From positions 186,001 to 250,000 of the forward strand of contig CAWIGI010000004.1 in assembly GCA_963835685.1 (NCBI GenBank): 64,000 bases of DNA, written 5' to 3'. Both the position numbers and the translations under genes were made by a program. The stretch's first letter is position 1. Each line of letters opens with the position of its first letter. The notes beneath the pieces are model-generated. The model saw nothing but the letters and a program-made list of their open reading frames with translations. It did not search any database and was not told the origin of the DNA. Origin of the DNA: DATAGF01 sp963835685 (lineage in GTDB: Bacteria; Actinomycetota; Thermoleophilia; Miltoncostaeales; Miltoncostaeaceae). Of the stretch, positions 17,701 to 24,833 are shown piece after piece.

Positions 17701-19032
17701 GCCCCGCAGCTCGTCGGGCTTGACCTGGCCCGCGCGCGTGCGGCGCACGACGTCGTCGTAGGCGTCGCGGAAGCCGCGGAACCCGAGCCCGGCGGCGTCG
17801 CGCACCACCGGCACGAGCAGCGAGCGGGTGCCGTCCTTGCGCTCCACGTCGACCGCGAGCCCGAGGTTCACCGTCTCGCGCACGAGCTTGTGGGGGCTGC
17901 CGTTGACCACGCCGTAGCCGGTGCCCATGGCCGGATGCGCCTGCGCCGCCCGGACCAGCGCCCAGGCCACCAGGTGGGTGAATGAGAGCTTCTCGTCGCG
18001 CCCGGCGTCCTTCAGGTCCGCGTTGATGCTCCTCCGCTGGGCGTCCAGGACGCCGACCGCGAGCGTGCGGAAGCTCGTGGCCGTCGGGATCGCGAGGCTC
18101 TCGTCCATGTAGGAGGCGAGCGCCGCGGCGGGGCCTCGCAGGGGCACGGCCTCCTCGCCGGCGGCCGTCGGCGCGGCCGGCGCCTCAGCCGCCGGGGCGC
18201 CGCCGTTGCCCGCCGTCGCCGCGCCGGCGGCGGCCGCCACCACGTCGCCCTTGCGCACCATGCCGCCGGGCCCCGTGCCGCGGACCGTCGCCGGGTCGAT
18301 CCCGCGATCCGCCGCCAGGCGGCGCGCGACCGGGCTGATGCGCGGCCACTCCAGGTCGCCCTCGGCGGGCGCCCGGGCCGGGGCCTCGGCGGGCGCCGCG
18401 GCTGCCGGCGCGGCCGGCGCCGCCGCGGCCGGCGGGCCCGCCCCGTCGGTGCCCACCGCGATGCGGCCGAGCGGCCTGCCCACCGGGAAGGTCTCGCCCG
18501 CCTCGACCGCGATCTCGGCGAGCGTGCCGGCCGCGGGCGCGGGCACCTCGAGGTCGACCTTGTCGGTCGAGACCTCCACGATGGTCTGCCCGGCCTCCAC
18601 CGCGTCGCCCACGGCCGCCCGCCACTCCACCACCACGCCCTCGGTCACCGACTCCATGTCGGGCAGGACGATGTCGGCGCTCCCGCCCGGGGCCGCGGGC
18701 GCCTCGGCCTCGGTCGCCTCGGCCTCGGCCTCGGGCGTCTGCGCGGGCTGGGGGGCGCCGCCGTTCGGCCCGTCGGCGCCGGTCTGAAGCTCCGCCAGGA
18801 GGGCGCCGACCTCGACCGAGTCGCCCGGCTGGGCCACGATCCGGGTGAGCCGCCCGGTCGCGGGCGCCGGGACCTCCACGTCAACCTTGTCGGTCGTGAC
18901 GTCGAGCAGGGTGTCGCCGGCCCGGACCGAGTCGCCCTCGCCGATGCGCCACTCCACCACGACCCCTTCGGTGACGGACTCGCCGAGCTCCGGCAGCACC
19001 ACCTGGACGGTCTGTGGGGACGTCGTTGACAC
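14722..19032 (-). CDS. fused 2-oxoglutarate dehydrogenase E2-E1 (two lipoyl domains, E3-binding domain, acyltransferase, E1o)
   Basis: 1436 residues from GTG 19032, with TAGGAG 7 bases upstream. Order: lipoyl domain 1 (Lys 49 in TTDKVDVEV), lipoyl domain 2 (Lys 158 in STDKVDLEV), peripheral-subunit-binding domain (about 230-265), E2 acyltransferase (about 295-530, His 508 in TYDHRVIQGAESGEFL), then E1 (about 565-1436) with HGDAAFTGQG (850-859), NNQIGFTTDPND and GYRRLGHNELDEPAYTQP. The E2 motif has Gln where stand-alone E2o enzymes have the second catalytic Asp, as I recall for mycobacterial Kgd. Kgd/OdhA carry the E2-E1 fusion without lipoyl and binding domains, so this chain is more complete. 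It converts 2-oxoglutarate to succinyl-CoA with the E3 encoded next. The frame is intact throughout. Confidence 0.93.
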   Translation of the reverse strand: MSTTSPQTVQVVLPELGESVTEGVVVEWRIGEGDSVRAGDTLLDVTTDKVDVEVPAPATGRLTRIVAQPGDSVEVGALLAELQTGADGPNGGAPQPAQTPEAEAEATEAEAPAAPGGSADIVLPDMESVTEGVVVEWRAAVGDAVEAGQTIVEVSTDKVDLEVPAPAAGTLAEIAVEAGETFPVGRPLGRIAVGTDGAGPPAAAAPAAPAAAAPAEAPARAPAEGDLEWPRISPVARRLAADRGIDPATVRGTGPGGMVRKGDVVAAAAGAATAGNGGAPAAEAPAAPTAAGEEAVPLRGPAAALASYMDESLAIPTATSFRTLAVGVLDAQRRSINADLKDAGRDEKLSFTHLVAWALVRAAQAHPAMGTGYGVVNGSPHKLVRETVNLGLAVDVERKDGTRSLLVPVVRDAAGLGFRGFRDAYDDVVRRTRAGQVKPDELRGATISLTNPGGLGTVASVPRLMPGQGTIVATGAIGLPAGLGAVDGEALKDLGVEKVMTVTSTYDHRVIQGAESGEFLAHIERLLRGEDGFYDEVRESLGLPEAPPAREREPAEAPAPAVTADDELLAGVAAAMSVVKAHRSHGHLAADLDPLGAKPPGDPALVPENVGLTPEVMARIPAALLRVKVPGESFAAALPHLRAAYCGTIAYEIEHISDHQKRLWLRGVIESGRLREPLPAERRVEILERLVRLDAFERFLRRTYLGQKTFSIEGVDALVPITDEVIELVGAEGAKDVVMGMAHRGRLAFIAHVVGRPEESILAEFEGHMAFESGDEDIRDTAGDVKYHLGAEGIYETRDGRPVRIKLCANPSHLEQVNAVAEGFTRAIQTTRATPEARHDPAAAVALLIHGDAAFTGQGVVAETLNLQALAGFGTGGTVHVIANNQIGFTTDPNDARSTYHVSDLARGFDIPVIHVNADDIDACISAAQLATAYRSRYQRDVLINLIGYRRLGHNELDEPAYTQPVMSRTIKAHPPVSKIYAQRLIDEGVVSREQVDAMIAAAEARMRDAHEAVTSRGELGQSEHEPSRTNGSPTHRTAVSAEVLQDLNEQLLAVPEGFTIHPKLLPQLERRREAMGPEGGITWAHAEALAFASLLTEGVPVRLTGQDTARGTFSQRHLELHDMGEGETWTPHTGRVYLPVAHLTGATASFELHNSPLSEAAAVGFEYGYSTEAHEALVLWEAQYGDFVNGAQIMIDQFIVSGRAKWGEASRLTLLLPHGYEGNGPEHSSARIERFLQLAAEDNIRVANCSTAANYFHLLRKQALTGRQRPLIIFTPKSLLRARSASSRLEDLTDGGFQPVYDDPRAPEDRAGVTRLILCSGKVFHELDAHDDRQAHPELAIARLEMLFPFAEDRVAELVGSYPALEWLDWVQEEPRNMGAWEFLRRRLEGLLPAGVSLGYIGRERRASPSEGYPQAHQAEQDRLLAAAISGDREE

Positions 19033-19176
19033 GCGAACTCCTAGGCTATCGCGAACGGGCGAAACACCGTCTGAAACGGCGGTCCTCCGGTGTTACCCGT
19101 CCGGTACCGCGATCCTGCTCTTGGCGGGCGCCACATGATGCTCTCGCTGAGCATGGCTCGCCTCGGGCGCGCCGGC

Positions 19177-19575
19177 GCGATCGGCTCCGGCCTTCGGCCG
19201 GGGCGCGCCGATCGCGCAGATGCGGCCCAATCCGGCCTTACCGCCTTCGGCGGGGCGAGGCCGGATTCTCGCCTCGGTGCCCTCGGGCTCGCCTGGGCGG
19301 TGCGCGGCGCGATCGGCTCCGGCCTTCGGCCGGGGCGCGCCGATCGCGCAGATGCGGCCTAATCCGGCCTTACCGCCTTCGGCGGGGCGAGAGGCCGGAA
19401 TCTCGCCTCGGTGCCCTCGGGCTCGCCTGGGCGGTGCGCGGCGCGATCGGCTCCGGCCTTCGGCCGGGGCGCGCTTTTCTCGCAATGCGGACGAATCCGG
19501 CCTTACCGCCTTCGGCGGGGCGAGAGGCCGGAATTCGCCTCGGTGCCCTCGGGCTCGCCTCGGCCGCGCCTTCGG
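19177..19575. repeat. tandem repeat, unit about 133 bp, hairpin-rich
   Basis: Three near-identical units begin at 19,177, 19,309 and 19,443 (each opening GCGATCGGCTCCGGCC), followed by a degenerate partial copy to about 19,600. Each unit holds two perfect hairpins with a TTC loop, CCGGCC-TTC-GGCCGG and CCGCC-TTC-GGCGG, plus a third GC-rich block (CTCGGTGCCCTCGGGCTCGCC). All frames crossing it are low-complexity and I see no protein. It lies upstream of the dehydrogenase promoter and downstream of a small minus-strand gene, so it could be terminator-like or expand by slippage. Confidence 0.75.
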
Positions 19576-19602
19576 CGCCGGCGCTCGGCTTCGGCGCTCG
19601 GG

Positions 19603-19824
19603 CTAGTCGCCGAGCTCCAGGATGCGCTCCATCGCCTCCGCGACGGCCGCGCGCTGGCTCACCGTCAGCCGCCCGAGCCGGCCGATGGCCGCGTCGGCGT
19701 CCTCCCACTGCAGGTCGCGGGCGAGGCGGGTGAGCTCGCGGAGCGCCCCCTGGCGCTCCCAGTCCTCGATCGGCGGGTCGGCGATCGACCCGGTGCGCAC
19801 GTTGTGCTCGGCGTGGTCTCCCAT
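19603..19824 (-). CDS. small conserved protein, paralogue of the gene at 53.1 kb
   Basis: About 73 residues, acidic and helical, with no domain I recognise. The core aligns with the product at 53,116-53,304: IADPPIEDWERQGALRELTR against ITDPPFERWSEDEALHELAR, then a shared RLGRLT..QRA. Two copies in one window suggest a lineage-specific family. ATG 19,824 is chosen because TAGTGT (19,838-19,833) lies 8 bases upstream as a leaderless -10 box; the alternative GTG 19,836 overlaps that box. It is divergent from the VOC gene. Confidence 0.6.
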   Translation of the reverse strand: MGDHAEHNVRTGSIADPPIEDWERQGALRELTRLARDLQWEDADAAIGRLGRLTVSQRAAVAEAMERILELGD

Positions 19825-19901
19825 TCGCAGGAACACTAGGCTCGGCGCGGAGGCGAATCACCCCATCGATCGTCTAGGAAGCGGCCCGGAAAGCGCGCGC
19901 G

Positions 19902-20753
19902 ATGAACAGATCCATCGATCCCGCGACCCGCATGGGCGCGGTCCGGCTGACGGTCGCCGACCTCGATCGCGCGCGCGCCTTCTATCAGCGCGCGCTGGGC
20001 CTGCGGGCGCTCGACGAGGGCGACGGGGTCACCCGCCTCGGCGCCGCGGGCGGCCCCGCGCTCGTCGAGCTCGAGGCACGGCCGGGCGCCCCGCCGAGGC
20101 CCCGGCCGAGCACCGGGCTCTTCCACCTGGCGATCCTGGTGCCGAGCCGGCCCGAGCTCGCGCGGGCGCTCCGCCGCGTCCTCGACGCGGGGGCGTCCTT
20201 CACCGGCGCCTCCGACCACCTCGTGAGCGAGGCCCTCTACCTGGACGACCCCGAGGGCAACGGCATCGAGATCTACCGCGACCGGCCCCGCGACCAGTGG
20301 GCCTACGACGACGGCGAGCTGCGCATGGCCACCCTGCCCCTCGACGTCGAGGGGGTCCTCGGGGAGATGCCCGACTCGCCCGACGAGGGCATGCCGGGGG
20401 GGACGACGATGGGGCACGTGCACCTGCAGGTGCGCGACATCCCCGAGGCCGAGGCCTTCTGGTCGGGCGTCCTCGGGTTCGACCCGACGGTGCGCGGGTA
20501 CCCCGGGGCGCTCTTCGTCTCGGCCGGCGGCTACCACCACCACGTGGGGCTGAACACGTGGGGAACCGCCGGCGCGCCCGCGCCGCCCGCGGGCGCCCGC
20601 GGGCTGGGCCGGGTCGAGGTCGTCGCGCCGAGCCCCGAGGAGGTCGCGCGGCTCGAGGAGCGCGCTCGTGCGGCCGGCCACGACGTGCGGCGCCAGGACG
20701 GCGGCGCGCTGATGTCCGACCCGTCGGGGAACCGGGTGCTCGTGAGGGATTGA
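19902..20753 (+). CDS. two-domain VOC protein, catechol 2,3-dioxygenase (CatE)-like
   Basis: 283 residues with two VOC modules. The first contains GAVRLTVADLDRARAFYQRA, LFHLAILVPSR and DDPEGNGIEIYRDRP. The second has GHVHLQVRDIPEAEAFWSGV, SAGGYHHHVGLNTW and SDPSGNRVLV. His in GHVHL and the His cluster in YHHHVGLNTW match the metal ligands of extradiol dioxygenases of the CatE type (cleavage of catechols), but the expected first-domain His is absent, as is normal for the non-catalytic half. No degradation pathway genes are adjacent, so the substrate is unknown. No break. Confidence 0.82.
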   Translation: MNRSIDPATRMGAVRLTVADLDRARAFYQRALGLRALDEGDGVTRLGAAGGPALVELEARPGAPPRPRPSTGLFHLAILVPSRPELARALRRVLDAGASFTGASDHLVSEALYLDDPEGNGIEIYRDRPRDQWAYDDGELRMATLPLDVEGVLGEMPDSPDEGMPGGTTMGHVHLQVRDIPEAEAFWSGVLGFDPTVRGYPGALFVSAGGYHHHVGLNTWGTAGAPAPPAGARGLGRVEVVAPSPEEVARLEERARAAGHDVRRQDGGALMSDPSGNRVLVRD

Positions 20754-20824
20754 CCGCCCGCGGCGCGCTTGAGATTCTCGACCGCGAGTCCCCCAGACTC
20801 GCTCAGCCGGAGGGCCGCCGGACG

Positions 20825-23380
20825 ATGACGCGCCGTCATGCTCCCCTTCACCGCGCCGCCGCGATCGCCGCCGCGCTCGGCCTCTCCGGCGTCCTCTGCG
20901 CGACGGCGGCAGGCCAGGGAGGGGCGGCGAGGCCCGCGCCCAAGCCCCCGGCCGTCCCGACGCACTCGAGCCCGATCGCCATGTCGACCGACGGCAAGCT
21001 CGTCTGGAGCGTGAACCCGGGCGACGACTCGGTCTCGGTCATCCGCACCGACCAGAACAAGGTCGTCAAGAAGATCAAGGTCGGCAACGAGCCCCAGGGC
21101 GTGGCCGTCGACCCGCTCAACCGCTACGCGTACGTGGTGAACGCGGCCGGCAACAGCCTCACCGTGCTGCGCATCACCGACGCCCGGCCCGGCAACTTCA
21201 AGGCGGCCAAGGACAACCGCTTCGGATCGAAGGGCACGATCATCACCGGCGCCGAGCCGTGGAACGTGGTCGCCTCGCCCGACGGGAAGCGCGTCTACGT
21301 CGCCAACAGCGCCCAGGACACCATCACCGTGCTCGACGTCGCCACCCGCAAGGTGGTCGGCGACGTCGCCCTGCGCAAGAGCGTCTGCAACGCCGAGGAC
21401 AAGGAGCGCCGGTTCCAGCCCCGCGGCATGGCGATCACCGCCAACAGCAAGCGGCTGTACGTCACCCGCTTCTTCTCCTACGTGAACCAGGGCGCCCAGC
21501 AGGCGACCGACACGGGCCGCTCGGCGGTGGTGTGCCGCCTCAACATCCAGACCGGGGCGAAGGGCGTCGGCGCGACCGTGAGCCAGCGCATCAAGCTCGC
21601 GCCTCAGGTGACCGGCTTCAGGGTCGACAGCACCGGCGACGGCACGCCGGACGAGACCTCGGCGTTCCCGAATCAGCTCCAGAGCATCGTCATCCGCGGG
21701 AACCAGGCCTACCTGCCCAACATCGCCGCCTCGCCGGCGGGCCCGCTGCGGTTCAACGTTGACACGCAGGCCTTCGTCAACGTGATCGACGGCGTCAACG
21801 GAAACACCCAGAGCGACGCGGGGGCGTCCAAGTCGATCAACCTGAACCTCGGCGCGCAGAACCCGGAGGCGGGCAAGACCAAGCTCTTCTTCTCGAACCT
21901 CTGGGCGATCGGCTTCTACCGGCAGAAGGCCTACGCCGTGGCGGCCGGCAGCGACCTGCTGGTGAGGGCCAGCGTGGCCGGCAACGGCAAGCTCAACCTC
22001 ACGGTCGACGCCGATACGACCAGCTACATCGACCTCAACGACCCGGCGAACTCCAAGACCAGGGGCGCCAACGCGGGCAAGAACCCCCAGGGCATCGTGG
22101 TCGACCGGGCCCGGGGGCGCGCGTACGTGAACAACTTCGTCTCGCGCAACGTCACCGTCGTCAACCTGAAGACCGACCGGGTCATCAAGACGATCCGCAC
22201 GACGAAGCTGCCGCCGCCGGGCTCGATCGAGGAGACGGTCCTGGTCGGCGCCGAGATGTTCTTCTCCTCGCGCGGCAACTTCAGCGGACCGGGCGCCCCG
22301 ACGATGAACCGGCTGTCGAGCGAGGGCTGGCAGGCCTGCTCGAGCTGCCACTTCAAGGGCCTGACCGACGGCGTGGTGTGGTCGTTCCCGGACGGCCCGC
22401 GCAAGTCGGTGCCGCTGAACTCGACCTTCAACCCGAAGAACCGCGAGGACCAGCGGGTCCTCAACTACACGCCGGTCCGCGACGAGGTCGAGGACTTCGA
22501 GCTCAACATCCGCAACGTCTCCGGGCCCGGCCCGCTCGCCGCCGCGATCGGCTGTGCGCTCCCGCCGCCCGCGACGAGCAACCTCGACCCCGCGCACGGG
22601 CTGATCATCGGCGACAACGGCAGCGTGGCCCAGGGGCCGTGCGTCGTGAACAACTTCGCCAAGCCCAACGCCGACCGCCAGCAGGTCACGGTCACGCTGC
22701 CGGGCAGCGGCACCGCGGTGCCGGCCATGACGGCGCTGAGGGAGTGGGTCAAGCGCGCCGTGCGCACGCCGAACGCCCCGCTCACCAAGCCGAAGGTGAA
22801 GAGCGGGCGCTCGCAGTCGACCATCAACAAGGGGCGGAATCTCTTCATCCAGGCCGGCTGCGCCGGCTGCCACGGCGGCACCAACTGGACGATCAGCAGT
22901 CGCAACTTCACGCCGCCGCCCGCGGCCAACACGATCTTCACTGAGACCAACCCGCCGGCGATCCCGCCGGGCAACCCGTCTCCCAGCCAGTACCTGAACG
23001 CCTTCCTGCAGAACATCGGCTCGTTCAACCTCGGCGTCCCGAACGCCGGCAACCCGATCGGCCGCAACATCGGCGGGACCGAGAAGGCCACGGCCACGCT
23101 GGTCATGGGGGTCGCCCAGCCGCAGCAGGACGCGCTCGGCAGGGACTACAACAACGACGGCCGCGGCAACGGCTTCAACACGCCGTCGCTGCTCGGCCTG
23201 AACGTGATGCCGCCCTTCTACCACAACGGGGCCTGCGAGACGTTCGCGTGCGTGCTCAGCAACGCCCGCCACCGCACGGCCAACAACACCCGCCCCGACG
23301 TGCTCGCCAACCCGGCCGACCAGGCCGCGGTGGTGGCCTTCCTCGAGTCGATCGACGTCAAGACCCGGCCGGCGCCATAG
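20825..23380 (+). CDS. secreted YVTN beta-propeller / diheme cytochrome c peroxidase-like protein
   Basis: 851 residues from ATG 20,825. Signal peptide about residues 1-31 (AAAIAAALGLSGVLCATAAG). Residues about 45-480 are a YVTN-type propeller (MSTDGKLVWSVNPGDDSVSV, RYAYVVNAAGNSLTV, RVYVANSAQDTITVLDVATR, RAYVNNFVSRNVTVVNL). The C-terminal part has two heme c sites, CSSCH (residue 505) and CAGCH (residue 679), and ends in NGFNTPSLLGLNVMPPFYHNG, the block typical of cytochrome c peroxidase/MauG-like enzymes. The protein is therefore expected outside the membrane, possibly in electron transfer or oxidation of a bound substrate. No cytochrome maturation genes are in the window. Frame intact. Confidence 0.85.
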   Translation: MTRRHAPLHRAAAIAAALGLSGVLCATAAGQGGAARPAPKPPAVPTHSSPIAMSTDGKLVWSVNPGDDSVSVIRTDQNKVVKKIKVGNEPQGVAVDPLNRYAYVVNAAGNSLTVLRITDARPGNFKAAKDNRFGSKGTIITGAEPWNVVASPDGKRVYVANSAQDTITVLDVATRKVVGDVALRKSVCNAEDKERRFQPRGMAITANSKRLYVTRFFSYVNQGAQQATDTGRSAVVCRLNIQTGAKGVGATVSQRIKLAPQVTGFRVDSTGDGTPDETSAFPNQLQSIVIRGNQAYLPNIAASPAGPLRFNVDTQAFVNVIDGVNGNTQSDAGASKSINLNLGAQNPEAGKTKLFFSNLWAIGFYRQKAYAVAAGSDLLVRASVAGNGKLNLTVDADTTSYIDLNDPANSKTRGANAGKNPQGIVVDRARGRAYVNNFVSRNVTVVNLKTDRVIKTIRTTKLPPPGSIEETVLVGAEMFFSSRGNFSGPGAPTMNRLSSEGWQACSSCHFKGLTDGVVWSFPDGPRKSVPLNSTFNPKNREDQRVLNYTPVRDEVEDFELNIRNVSGPGPLAAAIGCALPPPATSNLDPAHGLIIGDNGSVAQGPCVVNNFAKPNADRQQVTVTLPGSGTAVPAMTALREWVKRAVRTPNAPLTKPKVKSGRSQSTINKGRNLFIQAGCAGCHGGTNWTISSRNFTPPPAANTIFTETNPPAIPPGNPSPSQYLNAFLQNIGSFNLGVPNAGNPIGRNIGGTEKATATLVMGVAQPQQDALGRDYNNDGRGNGFNTPSLLGLNVMPPFYHNGACETFACVLSNARHRTANNTRPDVLANPADQAAVVAFLESIDVKTRPAP

Positions 23381-23411
23381 GCTCCGCCGGGCCTGAGACC
23401 GCGGGGTACCG

Positions 23412-24833
23412 TTGAGCGGCGGCCGCATCGCCCTGATCGTGGCCGGCGCCCTCGTCGGCCTGATCGGCCTCGCGCTGCTCGCCGCCGGCGTGGCCGGGCT
23501 CTGGGCCCACGGGTCGCTGCGGGACGACGACGGCTACTTCACGAGCGACACCGAGCGGTTCGCGACGCCGCTGCGCGCGATCGCCAGCGAGGACCTCGAC
23601 GTCGCCGACGTCCCGGGGGGCAGCGACCGGTGGGCGAGCCTGCGGATCCGCGCCGAGCGGCCCGACGGGCGGCCGGTCTTCCTCGGCGTCGGGCCCCGGG
23701 CGGAGGTCGACCGCTTCCTGGCCGGCGTGCCGCACACGGTCATCACCGACCTGAACCTCGACCCGTTCCGGGCGACCTACGCGCCGCGCCCCGGGCGGCG
23801 CCCGCCGGCGCCGCCCGGCGGGGAGGCCTTCTGGGCCGCGCGGGCGTCCGGGCCCGGCGAGCAGACCCTGACCTGGGACGTCGAGGGCGGCGACTGGCGG
23901 ATCGTGGCCATGAACCCCGACGGCTCGCCGGGCGTGGCCGTCGAGCGCGTCGGCGGGGGTGAAGGTCTCCTGGCTGCTGGCGGTCGTCATCGGGGCGACC
24001 GTGCTCGGCGTCCTCCTCCTGGGCGGCGGCATCGTGATGGCGGTCCTGGGAGGGCGAGGACCGCGCGCCCCGCCCGAGCCGGCCGCCCCCGCCACGGCGG
24101 AGACCGCGCCCGCGGAGACGCCACCGGGGAGACCGCCGCCGGGGCGGCCGCAGCCACCCTGGCGGACCGCCCGCCGACGTACCCCGTGGACGTCACGGGG
24201 AGCCTCGACCCCGGCCTGCGCCGCTGGCTCTGGCTGGTCAAGTGGCTCCTGCTGATCCCGCACTACATCGTGCTGTTCTTCCTCTGGATCGCGTACGTCG
24301 TGGTCACCGTGATCGCGTTCTTCGCGATCCTCTTCACGGCCCGCTACCCGCGCCAGCTGTTCGAGTTCAACGTCGGCGTGCTGCGCTGGACCTGGCGAGT
24401 CGGCTTCTACGGCTACAGCGCGCTGGGCACCGACCGCTACCCGCCGTTCACGCTCGACCGCACCGACGACCCCGCCGAGATCGAGGTGCCCTACCCGGAG
24501 CGCCTCTCGCGCGGGCTGGTGCTGGTGAAGTGGTGGCTGCTCGCCATCCCCCAGTACATCGTGGTGGCGATCCTGGCCGGCAACTGGACCTACGGCTGGG
24601 GCTCGGGCGACTGGGGCTGGTGGAGCGGCTGGTCAACCTACGGGTGGGGGCCGACCGGGGGCGGGCTCATCTCGATCCTGGTCCTGTTCGCCGCCATCGC
24701 CCTGCTGTTCACGGGGCGCTACCCGCGGGGCATGTTCGACCTCGTCGTCGCGCTGAACCGCTGGGTCTTCCGGGTGATCGCCTACGCGACGCTGATGCGC
24801 GACGAGTACCCGCCGTTCAGCCTCGAGCGCTGA
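23412..24833 (+). CDS. DUF4389-type membrane protein (two compensating frameshifts)
   Basis: An N-terminal membrane helix (IALIVAGALVGLIGLALLAA) and an extracytoplasmic domain are followed by a helix in another frame (WLLAVVIGATVLGVLLLGGG, about 23,960-24,060). After that come two DUF4389 repeats: VKWLLLIPHYIVLFFLWIAY with FTARYPRQLFEFNVG, and VKWWLLAIPQYIVVAILAGN with FTGRYPRGMFDLVVALNRW. The two repeats each end in a DxYPPFxL block. The frame changes near 23,958 (a G run) and returns near 24,130. The TTG start is weak because TACCGT, a possible -10, overlaps it. Function of the family is unknown. The 3' end overlaps convergent copA by 17 bases. Confidence 0.75.
   Translation: MSGGRIALIVAGALVGLIGLALLAAGVAGLWAHGSLRDDDGYFTSDTERFATPLRAIASEDLDVADVPGGSDRWASLRIRAERPDGRPVFLGVGPRAEVDRFLAGVPHTVITDLNLDPFRATYAPRPGRRPPAPPGGEAFWAARASGPGEQTLTWDVEGGDWRIVAMNPDGSPGVAVERVGGGEGLLAAGGRHRGDRARRPPPGRRHRDGGPGRARTARPARAGRPRHGGDRARGDATGETAAGAAAATLADRPPTYPVDVTGSLDPGLRRWLWLVKWLLLIPHYIVLFFLWIAYVVVTVIAFFAILFTARYPRQLFEFNVGVLRWTWRVGFYGYSALGTDRYPPFTLDRTDDPAEIEVPYPERLSRGLVLVKWWLLAIPQYIVVAILAGNWTYGWGSGDWGWWSGWSTYGWGPTGGGLISILVLFAAIALLFTGRYPRGMFDLVVALNRWVFRVIAYATLMRDEYPPFSLER

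Noticed and set aside
15022..17985. Plus-strand open frame of 987 codons opposite the dehydrogenase gene
   Set aside because: Antisense to a fully conserved E1 domain; repetitive His/Arg/Leu composition shows a shadow frame.
19177..19575. CRISPR array or small repeat-encoded protein
   Set aside because: Unit of 133 bp without spacers; frames are low complexity.
20531..23428. Minus-strand frame of 965 codons opposite the cytochrome gene
   Set aside because: Shadow of a conserved protein; no motif.
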